From assembly GCA_000403495.2 (NCBI GenBank), contig KE159799.1, positions 514,937 to 578,936 of the forward strand: 64,000 nt of DNA. Direction: 5' to 3'. The DNA is from Lachnospiraceae bacterium 10-1 (lineage in GTDB: Bacteria; Bacillota; Clostridia; Lachnospirales; Lachnospiraceae). Positions 8,024-15,689 of this stretch are shown in pieces; position 1 is the stretch's first letter, and each line of letters begins with the position of its first letter. The notes beneath the pieces are model-generated. The model was not told the DNA's origin, made no database searches, and saw nothing but the letters and a program-made list of their open reading frames with translations. The position numbers were made by a program, and so were the translations under genes.

Positions 8024-8152
8024 CTATTTCTTCTCAGTCAATGCCTTGGCCACCGCTATGAATAGCGCTATCAGAATCATAAGCACCAGGGCCGCCAATA
8101 CAATCAGGCACCCGGCCCCTATCATTTTCAGAATCGTCCACATGATTTCCAT
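8024..8152 (-). CDS. 42-aa single-pass membrane protein overlapping the upstream gene
   Basis: Starts at ATG 8152 after a strong GAGGAGGAGAG ribosome site. It opens MEIMWTILKMIGAGCLIVLA and continues with a further 14 hydrophobic residues before a short charged tail K-A-L-T-E-K-K. A single transmembrane helix of roughly 27 residues is clear. It overlaps the 124-aa frame (8034-8408) by 119 nt in another frame. The good ribosome site and membrane pattern support it as real. Function is unknown; too little is visible to call it a holin. Confidence 0.6.
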   Translation of the reverse strand: MEIMWTILKMIGAGCLIVLAALVLMILIALFIAVAKALTEKK

Positions 8153-8408
8153 TTCGCTCTCCTCCTCTCATAAATTCTGCCGCCGCCATGATCTCCCTTC
8201 TCAGTTCTTCCATGCCTGCCGCCGCATTTAAAGCCGCCTCATGGACTTGGCGGGCCATTTCCTTCAACCCTTCTCCTGCTGCCCTCTGCACCTCTCTCAG
8301 GCGCTCATGGAGCAGCTCAGGCCAGTGCTCTGCCCACCATGCCTCATACTGCTCCGGGTTCATTCCATATATTTTTTTGAATTGCTTTCTTTTCTGCCTC
8401 CTATTCAA
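8034..8408 (-). CDS. hypothetical phage protein
   Basis: 124 residues from TTG 8408, which has GGGAGG 6 nt upstream and overlaps the YopX-like gene stop; the longer ATG frame begins deep inside that gene. The N-terminus is basic (N-R-R-Q-K-R-K-Q-F-K-K-I-Y-G-M). The middle is a long helix (E-R-L-R-E-V-Q-R-A-A-G-E-G-L-K-E-M). The last 39 codons overlap the small membrane protein in another frame and may be less constrained. No family recognised. Confidence 0.55.
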   Translation of the reverse strand: MNRRQKRKQFKKIYGMNPEQYEAWWAEHWPELLHERLREVQRAAGEGLKEMARQVHEAALNAAAGMEELRREIMAAAEFMRGGERNGNHVDDSENDRGRVPDCIGGPGAYDSDSAIHSGGQGID

Positions 8409-8871
8409 TGGCCGCCTCCCTTCTTGGATCCATGAAGCGCTCCCTCTGCTCCCTGAGGAGCTTTTGCATTTTCTCCTCAAACCTATGGCCCAATACCTTG
8501 CAATCAGGAGAGGCGCTGAAGGAAATGCTCAGGCCTCCATGCTCAGGATCGCCGGTGTCAAAATTGATTAAATACCCACATTCCTCCTTATCATATTCCA
8601 CAGTACCAGTGAGCCACCGCCTGCCATCCTCCCAATCCCGCACCTTTACCACATCACCCTCATAGATCTCATGGCCTTCCATATCCTTCCGGCCAATTTG
8701 AAACATGATACAGCCGGGCCCCATTCGGATCATGCCCTCCCATCTCATATTCCTCAGATCAATTCCGAACACTACCCCATCCCGGTTCAGCAGATAACGG
8801 AAAGTATTCTCTGTTACGTCCTCCGGCATGAGCATTTTGCCATCCTGCCATATTCTGAATTTATGCCCCAT
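8401..8871 (-). CDS. YopX-family phage protein
   Basis: 156 residues. Opens with K-F-R-I-W-Q-D-G-K-M-L-M and contains the YopX core: M-F-Q-I-G-R-K-D-M-E-G-H-E-I-Y-E-G-D-V-V-K and a following strand-rich G-T-V-E-Y-D segment. YopX proteins are common in phages of Firmicutes and named after Bacillus phage SPbeta; their function is not established. The 11-nt overlap with the preceding gene shows operon membership. Confidence 0.85.
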   Translation of the reverse strand: MGHKFRIWQDGKMLMPEDVTENTFRYLLNRDGVVFGIDLRNMRWEGMIRMGPGCIMFQIGRKDMEGHEIYEGDVVKVRDWEDGRRWLTGTVEYDKEECGYLINFDTGDPEHGGLSISFSASPDCKVLGHRFEEKMQKLLREQRERFMDPRREAAIE

Positions 8872-9649
8872 GTTGCCTCCTGCTGCCGGGCTTCAACTTT
8901 TCAGGCCATTCCTGGATCAATGGCTCTCCCCACACATCTGATAGACTATCTTTCATAAATACCGGCTTTTTGTTTTCCCTGCATAACTTCACTATATCCT
9001 CTATCCACTCTCTTTCCGGTATGGCCTTCCCTTTTCTGTTTCCGGTTTCTGCTCCGATAATTACCCAATCAATTTGCCTAAAGAGTATATTGTGCTTTTC
9101 AGGCTGAAGATCTTCCAGTATTGGCTCCATGCTTACAAAAGTGTTAGCCCCTGCCGGTAAATTATTAAAAAGGTGTGCCTCACTTTCTTTTGTTATGCTT
9201 ACTCCGTACCACATATTTTCACAGAGAGGTACATGGTATTGACAGTATCTCTTTACATTTTTGGTTAGAAATAAATAATTGTGTTGTGTGGCCCTCTCAC
9301 ATGCCTCAAATACTGCATCTATCCACACATCCGGCACCCAATCCCCAAACAGATCCGCCATTGAGCACACAAATATATTGCGGCCTCTCTTCTTTTCATA
9401 ATCACTCAGCCTTTTTATGTGTAATGTTGGTGTGAATTTTTCCGGGTATGGATTAGACGTTTTATAGGCCACCTCCACACATAACTCACCATTCCGGCCC
9501 TTTACCGTCTTTATGTCCGATCCGTCAATTCTGAGAAAATCTCCAAATCTTGCGGCCATCCTTCTTGCATAACAATACTTGCAATCATGGTAACAACCTG
9601 TGACCGGGTTCCAGGTACTTTCTGCCCATTCTATCCTTGTTTTTTCCAT
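8861..9649 (-). CDS. phage Gp37/Gp68 family (DUF5131) radical-SAM-like protein
   Basis: 262 residues. The N-terminus reads E-W-A-E-S-T-W-N-P-V-T-G-C-Y-H-D-C-K-Y-C-Y, giving C19-x3-C23-x2-C26, the 4Fe-4S cluster motif of radical SAM enzymes and the hallmark of this phage family. Further conserved parts are F-V-C-S-M-A-D-L-F-G, V-S-I-T-K-E and V-I-I-G-A-E-T-G. The reaction is unknown; a DNA or nucleotide modification role is often suspected. It lies with SSB, HD hydrolase and methyltransferases. Confidence 0.88.
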   Translation of the reverse strand: MEKTRIEWAESTWNPVTGCYHDCKYCYARRMAARFGDFLRIDGSDIKTVKGRNGELCVEVAYKTSNPYPEKFTPTLHIKRLSDYEKKRGRNIFVCSMADLFGDWVPDVWIDAVFEACERATQHNYLFLTKNVKRYCQYHVPLCENMWYGVSITKESEAHLFNNLPAGANTFVSMEPILEDLQPEKHNILFRQIDWVIIGAETGNRKGKAIPEREWIEDIVKLCRENKKPVFMKDSLSDVWGEPLIQEWPEKLKPGSRRQHGA

Positions 9650-9658
9650 TTCTGCCTC

Positions 9659-10402
9659 CTATCTGTAAAAATTGTGATTGCCTACTGTCTTTATGTATTC
9701 CAAATTTTCAGAGTGCTAGGTGTTCTCCCCATTGTATACAGCTTCAAAATATAGGGCCCCTTCACTTTCATCCCATTTATCAATGAGCACCATATCCAGG
9801 GCGGCCCAACACTCTGCATTAGGCTCCACCCGGTCAAACCGGCCATTTTCTACCGGTGTAAACTGCCCATCCTCAAAAATTACCTCCTCTATGGTATCCG
9901 GGAAGGCGCTGCTTTCTTCTCTATTCAGCACCACCCGGATCACCATTGCCTTCCCTTCTATGCACTCACCCTCTGCTTCAGCCATTGCAAGGCGGGCCAA
10001 AAGGTACTCATTGCGGGAATTTCCGGATCCTGATCGGGTTTCCTGAATAGGCTCCTGCTGTGCCCTCTCAGGCCCCGTGGCCTTATGAGGGAGCTCTCCG
10101 GCCTCCGTTTCCTGCTGAATCTCTTCCACTGGCACCTCCACCGGCTCCTCTGCTGCCATTATTTTGCATATTATGGCCGCCGCAATCAGAATGGCCGCAA
10201 ATATTACTGCTGCCCTCCTGGCCGCTCTCAGCCTCTTCCTCCGGATCCTCCGCTTTTTCTTCGCATATGCTACACGCAAAGAATGGCTCCCGGCTTCCCT
10301 TAATGAAAAAGCCTTTGCATTTCCCGCTTGCGTCCTTCTCTGCCCTCTTGCATTTCTCTCCCAGGAGCGGCTCTCCCGGACTTGAATCGGGTAACTTTTC
10401 AT
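9659..10402 (-). pseudogene. SleB-like cell-wall hydrolase interrupted by an in-frame TAG
   Basis: Residues 1-228 end at TAG 9716-9718. They comprise a basic N-terminus, one membrane helix (about 64-84), a Pro/Glu linker and a Hydrolase_2 (SleB C-terminal) domain with L-A-M-A-E-A-E-G-E, M-V-I-R-V-V-L-N-R and F-E-D-G-Q-F-T-P-V. In the same frame after the TAG come 18 more codons, H-S-E-N-L-E-Y-I-K-T-V-G-N-H-N-F-Y-R, the expected end of this domain, with a stop at 9659-9661. A TGG-to-TAG change at a conserved Trp explains it. Other genes of this prophage use TAG as a genuine stop, so genome-wide recoding is unlikely. Confidence 0.75.
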
Positions 10403-10629
10403 TGCAAATCCCCTCCAATGCTTTCACTACTGCTGCCCCCTTCAAATTTTGTGAGCTCCATCTCCTGCTTCTCCTCATTAAACTGGATACTCAGGAAGGT
10501 TTTGCATTGCAGGCAGCGCCCGGCTCCCTGGTTGATCCCCATTTCCATGAATATACTTTTGCAGATCCACATCTCCCTCCCGCACTCCGGGCATATTCCT
10601 TTATACCTTGGCCTTTTGTCCTGCTCCAT
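10399..10629 (-). CDS. small zinc-ribbon protein
   Basis: 76 residues. Two Cys pairs, C-P-E-C near 14-17 and C-L-Q-C near 40-43, suggest a four-Cys zinc ribbon followed by an acidic, Ser-rich tail. The start ATG is 10629. It overlaps the SleB-like gene by 4 nt, so it belongs to the early operon. Such small ribbons often bind nucleic acid or partner proteins; nothing more specific can be seen. Confidence 0.65.
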   Translation of the reverse strand: MEQDKRPRYKGICPECGREMWICKSIFMEMGINQGAGRCLQCKTFLSIQFNEEKQEMELTKFEGGSSSESIGGDLQ

Positions 10630-10641
10630 TGTTTGCGCCTC

Positions 10642-10854
10642 TCAATCTATTTCTTTCTTATCAACTGTTAAAGTCGGGTTTACCAGTTTGATCCACTCTA
10701 TTGGTATTTTCCCATTATTTTCTCTCAGCAGATCATTGATCCCTTGTGCTGCTTCCTCTTTTGTCACATACTGCTCAAATGAAAATTCTATTCTTACCGC
10801 TTTAGACACATAATCATCCAAAACTACCGGCACCGGATTTTTATATTTTCCCAA
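10642..10854 (-). CDS. hypothetical phage protein
   Basis: 70 residues starting M-G-K-Y-K-N-P-V-P-V-V-L-D, with a charged helix (Y-V-T-K-E-E-A-A-Q-G-I-N-D-L) and an I-P-I-E-W-I-K-L-V-N ending. AAGGAGGAATAAA precedes the ATG. It sits 12 nt upstream of the zinc-ribbon gene. Unrecognised family. Confidence 0.6.
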   Translation of the reverse strand: MGKYKNPVPVVLDDYVSKAVRIEFSFEQYVTKEEAAQGINDLLRENNGKIPIEWIKLVNPTLTVDKKEID

Positions 10855-10893
10855 TTTTATTCCTCCTTAAAATTTGCTTGCTTATCCCCTTAT

Positions 10894-10923
10894 AATCCCA
10901 CCGCCGCAAAAGGCGGCGGGATT
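10894..10923 (-). other. strong GC-rich hairpin after the DUF6273 gene
   Basis: AATCCCGCCGCC pairs with GGCGGTGGGATT (one G-T wobble) around a six-base loop. No T-run follows on either strand, so it is more likely an mRNA end stabiliser or processing site than a terminator. Confidence 0.5.
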
Positions 10924-10931
10924 GATATTGA

Positions 10932-11555
10932 TTATTTTTTGATACTGAAGCAGACGGGCACCCGGAGAGCGTAGGAGCAACTGCTGCCGTTGGCAATGCC
11001 ATCGTAGTTGACATTGCAGGCATGGGTAGAATGGCCCGCACACACAGACAGCAGCCACCAGTCGGCCCTCTCTCCATCCTTGTCAAATTTCACCCGGTTC
11101 CTGGAATCCTTGAAGAGCTCAAACTGCTGCCCCTCCTCCACTTCAGAGGCCCAACTATCGCCAAATACTTCAAATTCAGACGGGAGCCACAGCTTCAGCA
11201 TGAAGCGCTCCTCTTTCCCTTCCACAATCTGAAGGCACTCCCTCTCACTGATCACCGCCTTCAGCTCCTCAGGCAGGATCTCCCACACTCCCTCATTCAG
11301 ATACCGGCATAAATCCGATTCTTTAAAGCCTCCGGTGTTTCTCCCGTTCCCATTCCACACCACACGCTCAGCCAGGAGATCCTTGCTTACAAATTTCACC
11401 TCTTCCTCTGTAATATCTGCCACCACATACACCATTTTCTGCCCGGTGAGCAGATTATCAGAGATTTCATCCCCTACTTTCAAAGAGCCTGCTGCTGCCA
11501 GTTCCTTCACCTTGGCCCAATTTGTTTCCTCTGTTCTTTTCCTTGTGATTTCCAT
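10932..11555 (-). CDS. DUF6273-type phage protein
   Basis: 207 residues from ATG 11555 with AAGGAGG upstream; a longer frame to 11,669 overlaps the next gene and lacks a ribosome site. The second half is typical of DUF6273: W-N-G-N-G-R-N-T-G-G-F-K-E-S-D-L-C-R-Y-L, L-K-L-W-L-P-S-E-F-E-V-F-G, W-W-L-L-S-V-C-A-G-H and Y-A-L-R-V-P-V-C-F. The domain is frequent in Clostridia phages and bacterial surface proteins with a formylglycine-like fold; function unknown. The hairpin at 10,894 follows its stop. Confidence 0.75.
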   Translation of the reverse strand: MEITRKRTEETNWAKVKELAAAGSLKVGDEISDNLLTGQKMVYVVADITEEEVKFVSKDLLAERVVWNGNGRNTGGFKESDLCRYLNEGVWEILPEELKAVISERECLQIVEGKEERFMLKLWLPSEFEVFGDSWASEVEEGQQFELFKDSRNRVKFDKDGERADWWLLSVCAGHSTHACNVNYDGIANGSSCSYALRVPVCFSIKK

Positions 11556-11586
11556 ATGTTTCTTATCCTCCTTATATTTTCTCAGG

Positions 11587-11901
11587 CTATTGGCCGCCTG
11601 CTGCCTTCTGTAATTCTTCCAGGGTTTTCTCTGCTTCCTTATCCTCTGCCCCTGCTGCCACAAGCGCAATATGGATCGCCCTCAGCTTTGCCTCTCCAAT
11701 CCCTTTTATTTTCCGTATTTCTTCCAGTGCCGTGGGGAGATTGAAGGAAGAAGCCGCCTGCTGCCGCCCGGCCTCATATCCTGCTGTATATCCCCGCTCA
11801 TAATATCCGGCAATATGGCTCTCCATGGTGCTGTGATCCATTTTCCGGATCCGGTCAAATTCTTTCCGGTTTACCTCAACCGCCTTTTTCTTCTTGGCCA
11901 T
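11587..11901 (-). CDS. small helix-hairpin-helix protein
   Basis: 104 residues. A basic N-terminus (A-K-K-K-K-A-V-E-V), a Gly/Tyr helix (G-Y-Y-E-R-G-Y-T-A-G-Y-E-A-G) and a clear helix-hairpin-helix I-R-K-I-K-G-I-G-E-A-K-L-R-A-I near 62-76, a non-specific DNA-binding motif. It lies between the methyltransferase and DUF6273 genes. A DNA-binding accessory role is inferred. Confidence 0.65.
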   Translation of the reverse strand: MAKKKKAVEVNRKEFDRIRKMDHSTMESHIAGYYERGYTAGYEAGRQQAASSFNLPTALEEIRKIKGIGEAKLRAIHIALVAAGAEDKEAEKTLEELQKAAGGQ

Positions 11902-11913
11902 CCCGCTGCCCTC

Positions 11914-13284
11914 CTATGCAAATTTGATCTGCTCTTCGCTACAATCGATCCTCATGTGTGGTATCCGCTCCCCTATTTTCAAGTATCCGCAGTTTGCTTC
12001 TACCAATTTCTGAGCCATAATTGGCACCACACTATTTCCGATTCTCGCCACCTGCTCCTTCACCGGATACCGCTTGAAATTTATATCACGGTCAATTATG
12101 TAATCAGGTGGGAAGCCCTGCATGATCTTCAGCTCCTCCGGCTTCAGCATTCTCAAAAATATATCATTCAGAACATACTTCTCACCGTTCAGCTCCACAA
12201 TGGCGCTCACCAGGCCAAAACGATCCTTTGTCGTAATCGTTCCCAATGGGTTGCTCAATGTCTGCCCGCACCCGGCCCCGTAATATTTGATCAAAAATGC
12301 AGTTATCAGGCCAAAATGCCCCGGTGAGGTTGTGATTGTGTGAAGCGGCTCATTGCACCCCTGCCCGATCCCTGATTTATAGAATTTTGTTACAAAGGCC
12401 GTTACTAGGCCATACCGGTTGCTTGTGTCAATGGTTTTTATGGGCTCTTTGAGTGTCTGCCCCCTTGCATCCCCTTCTTTCTGCTCCCCGTGATACTGAA
12501 TCAGAAAAGCATAGGCTTCACTGTTTTTCACTTCATAGGGATGCGGATTATTCACCACATACTTCAGAAAACCATTGGCAATCCGCTTCATTGTGGCCTC
12601 TGCAAGCGGCTTTTTCCGGTCAAATATGCTTTTTCCCAAATCCGACCAATCAATATATTTCCCGCATTCCTCCCAGGGCTTCAAGCCGCCTGCTGCCCCT
12701 TTTGCATGTGTGGGCTCCGGCCAAATTATTTCCCGGCCATCCCTCCTGAAAATTGCATACCATCGCCGCCTCGTTGTGGGGGCTCCATAATCTGCCGCCA
12801 CCAGTTCCCTACTGTCAAACTGATAGCCTAACCCTTTCATGGCATTTATAAACTTTTGATAGTCCTCACCTTCCCGCTCCTTTATCGGGCGGCCATTGTC
12901 ATCCAGTGGCCCCCATTTCTGAATCTCTTCCACATTCTCCATAATAACCACATCCGGCCTGATTGCTTTTGCATGTTTATATACTGCCCATGGCAGAATC
13001 CTCAGCCCCTTTTTTCGTGGTTGTGATCCCTTTGCTTTGCTGTGACTTGTGCAGTCAGGGCTTGCCCACATAAGGGAAACATGCCGGCCATTTACATACT
13101 TTTTCAGATTTACCTCAAAAATATCCTCTGTCAGGTGTGTGGTGGTGGGATGGTTTACTGTGTGCATTCTGATCGCCTCCGGATCGTGATTGATTGCTAT
13201 ATCCACAGTTCTCCCTAATGCCATTTCAATTCCCACGCTTGCACCGCCACCGCCTGCAAATGCGTCAACTAACAGATCTCTCAT
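11914..13284 (-). CDS. DNA (cytosine-5) methyltransferase
   Basis: 456 residues when started at ATG 13284 (a further ATG lies at 13296). C5-methylase motifs in order: I, D-A-F-A-G-G-G-G-A-S near the N-terminus; IV, A-S-P-D-C with catalytic Cys78; VI, I-M-E-N-V; and C-terminal M-Q-G-F-P-P-D-Y and A-R-I-G-N-S-V-V-P. Internal repeats of the type L-I-x-Y-G... and P-L-x-T-I-T-T fit the target-recognition region. It probably methylates phage DNA to evade host restriction; no partner nuclease is nearby. It overlaps the adenine methyltransferase stop by about 20 nt. Confidence 0.9.
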   Translation of the reverse strand: MRDLLVDAFAGGGGASVGIEMALGRTVDIAINHDPEAIRMHTVNHPTTTHLTEDIFEVNLKKYVNGRHVSLMWASPDCTSHSKAKGSQPRKKGLRILPWAVYKHAKAIRPDVVIMENVEEIQKWGPLDDNGRPIKEREGEDYQKFINAMKGLGYQFDSRELVAADYGAPTTRRRWYAIFRRDGREIIWPEPTHAKGAAGGLKPWEECGKYIDWSDLGKSIFDRKKPLAEATMKRIANGFLKYVVNNPHPYEVKNSEAYAFLIQYHGEQKEGDARGQTLKEPIKTIDTSNRYGLVTAFVTKFYKSGIGQGCNEPLHTITTSPGHFGLITAFLIKYYGAGCGQTLSNPLGTITTKDRFGLVSAIVELNGEKYVLNDIFLRMLKPEELKIMQGFPPDYIIDRDINFKRYPVKEQVARIGNSVVPIMAQKLVEANCGYLKIGERIPHMRIDCSEEQIKFA

Positions 13285-13849
13285 TCTTCTCACCATCTAA
13301 TTTTCCGACTTCATTCCCCCAACAATCCCAACCGCTGATATTTTGCCGGGCAAAAAGCTCTATGTAATTCAGATCATCACCCATGAGCTCCTTGATCTTC
13401 TTTCGCACAATTCCCGGCTTTTGGGAATGCTCTTTTATAGTTGCCTCTATAATCTGGCTTACACTATTGCTCTTTCTGCTTGGCTTCCCCCTTACACCAA
13501 TAAAGCAGGCCTCTGTGTTCCCTCTAGTCCACCGGCCCAAACCGAAAAACTTTTGCCCGTTTTTCTTATTCAGTTTTATCCACTGAAAACCTATGGTTTT
13601 ATACTTGAATCCCCATGCCTCCATGAGCTCAATGCCTTCCTTCAGCATTGGGTATGTGATCCACATGAAAATTACACAATCCTTTGCCGCCAATTCCTTC
13701 ACGGGAAGATCCTTTATATCCTGAATTTTCATGGTGTCATAATGGAGAGCACATGCTCCATTGCATTTTCTATCCTGGTATCTCCACGGCGGATCTGCAT
13801 AAATCACATCATACTTTTTCGCCGGGGAGAAAATATCTATTTCAGCCAT
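13265..13849 (-). CDS. MT-A70-family DNA adenine methyltransferase
   Basis: 194 residues from ATG 13849 (AGGAGG 9 nt upstream). It has the catalytic D-P-P-W at 19-22, followed by F-M-W-I-T-Y-P, G-F-K-Y-K-T-I-G-F-Q-W-I-K and the C-terminal Y-I-E-L-F-A-R that closes the Rossmann fold. The family transfers methyl from AdoMet to N6 of adenine. Paired with the C5 methyltransferase, it likely gives the phage a two-type modification shield. Confidence 0.9.
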   Translation of the reverse strand: MAEIDIFSPAKKYDVIYADPPWRYQDRKCNGACALHYDTMKIQDIKDLPVKELAAKDCVIFMWITYPMLKEGIELMEAWGFKYKTIGFQWIKLNKKNGQKFFGLGRWTRGNTEACFIGVRGKPSRKSNSVSQIIEATIKEHSQKPGIVRKKIKELMGDDLNYIELFARQNISGWDCWGNEVGKLDGEKNERSVS

Positions 13850-13859
13850 GCCTTTCCTC

Positions 13860-14132
13860 CTATCTGAGCCAGGTTTCAGCAATCACCGGATCCTCTCCCT
13901 CTGTCCGGGTGAGCCGTGTTGTGAATCCTGCTGCCCTTATATCTTTTCTTATTTCCTGAAGCGTTTCCCTCTTAATGAGCGTATTTGTGGGCAGATTCCT
14001 GGCCCCTTCCCACACCCTGGCCACATAGGCATCCGGGTAGTCTTTGGGATTTTTATACACCGTTATCACTGGAAAACTCAGATCCGAAAAATCCACCTGC
14101 CTCAGGCTCTCCATGAGCTTCTCCTGCTGCAT
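13860..14132 (-). CDS. hypothetical phage protein
   Basis: 90 residues. Predicted strands (F-P-V-I-T-V-Y-K-N-P-K-D-Y-P-D) and a basic helix (E-T-L-Q-E-I-R-K-D-I-R-A-A-G-F). The opening F-P-V-I-T-V-Y-K-N-P plus D-x-P-x-x-Y-V-A-R-V-W resembles small phage proteins of unknown role found before methyltransferases. It overlaps the upstream HNH-like gene by 80 nt unless the Met at residue 7 is the start. Confidence 0.6.
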   Translation of the reverse strand: MQQEKLMESLRQVDFSDLSFPVITVYKNPKDYPDAYVARVWEGARNLPTNTLIKRETLQEIRKDIRAAGFTTRLTRTEGEDPVIAETWLR

Positions 14133-14475
14133 CCTCTTCCTCCTCTAAATAGTTCTTTTCAAATTCCTGCATCCATTTCTCATGCCCATACTTGGCTTCA
14201 AAAGCCCTCTGTGCAATCTGCTTCAGCTTCCGATCCACCTCTGCATTATTGTGGGGAGCCTCCGGCCCATACTCATGGTGACGCTCAGCGCACATATAAC
14301 CCCACAGCCCATAATGCTCTGCTTTCTTCCTGAAGGCACCAAACCGGCCATATATAAAATGGTGCTTATGCAGGCCGGTGTGCTTCAGCTCTCCATAATA
14401 TCCACGCTTTTCAGCTTCCTCCCTGCACAAATAGCACTCCCTGATCCGGGTGTCCTGAATGATACTCTTAGCCAT
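14053..14475 (-). CDS. HNH-like zinc-binding phage protein
   Basis: 140 residues. C-Y-L-C near 14-17 and H-K-H-H-F-I-Y-G near 36-43, then C-A-E-R-H-H-E-Y-G-P near 61-70, give the metal-ligand spacing of degenerate HNH/His-Me proteins common in Firmicutes phages near the recombination genes. Catalysis is not certain because the second His-Asn region is unclear. It overlaps the next gene by 8 nt. Confidence 0.65.
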   Translation of the reverse strand: MAKSIIQDTRIRECYLCREEAEKRGYYGELKHTGLHKHHFIYGRFGAFRKKAEHYGLWGYMCAERHHEYGPEAPHNNAEVDRKLKQIAQRAFEAKYGHEKWMQEFEKNYLEEEEDAAGEAHGEPEAGGFFGSEFSSDNGV

Positions 14476-14983
14476 TGAGCACCTCCCTGAGTTCCTTCAC
14501 AATCTCCTCCTCCGCATAGGCCGCCTGATCTTCTGAATAAATCACCGCCATATTTGCTATGGTGATAGGAATGCCCCACTCCTTGGCCTTCAGGAGCTCT
14601 CCTTTCATTCCCTCTGAAATGTTGGTGAAGATCCTCAGCTCCCCGCAATCCTTCAGGAGCTCCAATCCAATCCTCATGCCTGCTGCCCGCTGTGATTTCA
14701 CATCATCATTGAGCACCTGGGCATAGAACAAATGAGGGCAAATGGGGATCTTTCCCTCTTCAATCACTGTCATGCAAAAGAATTTTGCAAGCTCCAAATT
14801 TGTGGCCTTATCTCCCCTGCTGCCATATTGTGAGCATATATAAACCCTCTCCATGCTCTCCTCTTTTTCCAGTTCCCTGAGCTTCTCCTCTGCCTCATGG
14901 TTGCTCATGCTGTACTTGGGCCCTCTCAGCCTCAGCAGCTCCTCAGCCGCCTGCCCTGCTGCCCTCATGGTTTTCTCTGTCAT
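14468..14983 (-). CDS. DUF4406-like nucleoside-deoxyribosyltransferase-fold protein
   Basis: 171 residues from ATG 14983 (GGAAGGAGAGAAGCA upstream). The core R-V-Y-I-C-S-Q-Y-G-S-R-G-D, I-P-I-C-P-H-L-F-Y-A and C-G-E-L-R-I-F...I-S-E-G-M matches the fold of nucleoside 2-deoxyribosyltransferase-like proteins carried by many phages, probably acting on nucleotides or nucleotide signals. No catalytic assignment is safe. It lies in the early operon between RNase-H-like and HNH-like genes. Confidence 0.7.
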   Translation of the reverse strand: MTEKTMRAAGQAAEELLRLRGPKYSMSNHEAEEKLRELEKEESMERVYICSQYGSRGDKATNLELAKFFCMTVIEEGKIPICPHLFYAQVLNDDVKSQRAAGMRIGLELLKDCGELRIFTNISEGMKGELLKAKEWGIPITIANMAVIYSEDQAAYAEEEIVKELREVLNG

Positions 14984-14997
14984 TGCTTCTCTCCTTC

Positions 14998-15225
14998 CTA
15001 CCAACACGGCCTCACCGTGTAGGGATCCATAAAATCCAATTCATCCGGATCGGCATATGCTATTTGCACCCGGATTCCTGCCCGCACACATTCCACAATG
15101 GAATGTACCTCTGTAATGCTCCGGTAATTGTCAGCAATGGCCTCCATCACCGCATCGGCCACCTTCTCTGCTGCCTCCGTTACCTTCTCCCGCTCTCCTT
15201 CCATATTGGCCAGTACCGCCTCCAT
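14998..15225 (-). CDS. hypothetical phage protein
   Basis: 75 residues from ATG 15225 (AGAAGGAGAACC upstream). One long helix (L-A-N-M-E-G-E-R-E-K-V-T-E-A-A-E-K-V-A-D) then I-V-E-C-V-R-A-G-I-R-V-Q-I-A-Y-A. No recognised family. It is tightly packed between neighbours. Confidence 0.55.
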   Translation of the reverse strand: MEAVLANMEGEREKVTEAAEKVADAVMEAIADNYRSITEVHSIVECVRAGIRVQIAYADPDELDFMDPYTVRPCW

Positions 15226-15236
15226 GGTTCTCCTTC

Positions 15237-15689
15237 TTACTTCTCTGTATTCTTCCAACTCTCCAACTCCTTCCTGAGTTCTGATTGCATTACATTCTCA
15301 TATTCGTGGTGATCGTCTTTCAGGGTGTAGGTGTGGCCCTTCCCCTTTTCAATCAGCATTTTCCACAGCTCAGCATTCTTCACCGGCTTCCCCTTTGCAT
15401 TGATCCACCCGCTCTCCTGCCATTCCTTTGGCCACTCCTGCTGCATGGAGATCAAAATGTGGCTGCACTTGGTAAATACTAGGGCTCTGCATGGTTTTTT
15501 CAGAATGTAAAAGGCATTGATCATAGCCATAAGGTTCCCCTGGGTTTCTGTACCCTCTTTCACATGCACAAATCCCTGCCGGGTATCCAGGCGATCTCCT
15601 CTTTTGCATTCCACCAACCACATGGCCACCCCATCCCTCCTGGCCGGGCCTCTCCATGTGCTCTCAATGAATATGCTCACCTCATGCAT
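15237..15689 (-). CDS. RNase-H-fold phage protein
   Basis: 150 residues from ATG 15689. It opens with a strand-rich V-S-I-F-I-E-S-T-W-R-G-P and continues W-L-V-E-C. The later L-V-F-T-K-C-S-H-I-L and E-S-G-W-I-N-A-K-G-K-P-V-K-N-A-E-L-W-K resemble the RNase HI core in Clostridia phages; the D/E-E-D triad is not fully recognisable by eye. It may process RNA-DNA hybrids in replication. It overlaps the rep gene end by 8 nt. Confidence 0.6.
   Translation of the reverse strand: MHEVSIFIESTWRGPARRDGVAMWLVECKRGDRLDTRQGFVHVKEGTETQGNLMAMINAFYILKKPCRALVFTKCSHILISMQQEWPKEWQESGWINAKGKPVKNAELWKMLIEKGKGHTYTLKDDHHEYENVMQSELRKELESWKNTEK

Noticed and set aside
9659-9718. TAG recoding in prophage 1
   Set aside because: HNH, YopX-like, 42-aa membrane protein and other genes end in TAG at expected places, and no suppressor tRNA is visible.
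10083-10478. 131-aa Cys/Arg-rich frame opposite frame of the SleB-like gene
   Set aside because: Overlaps two better-supported genes in another frame and shows no motif or ribosome site.
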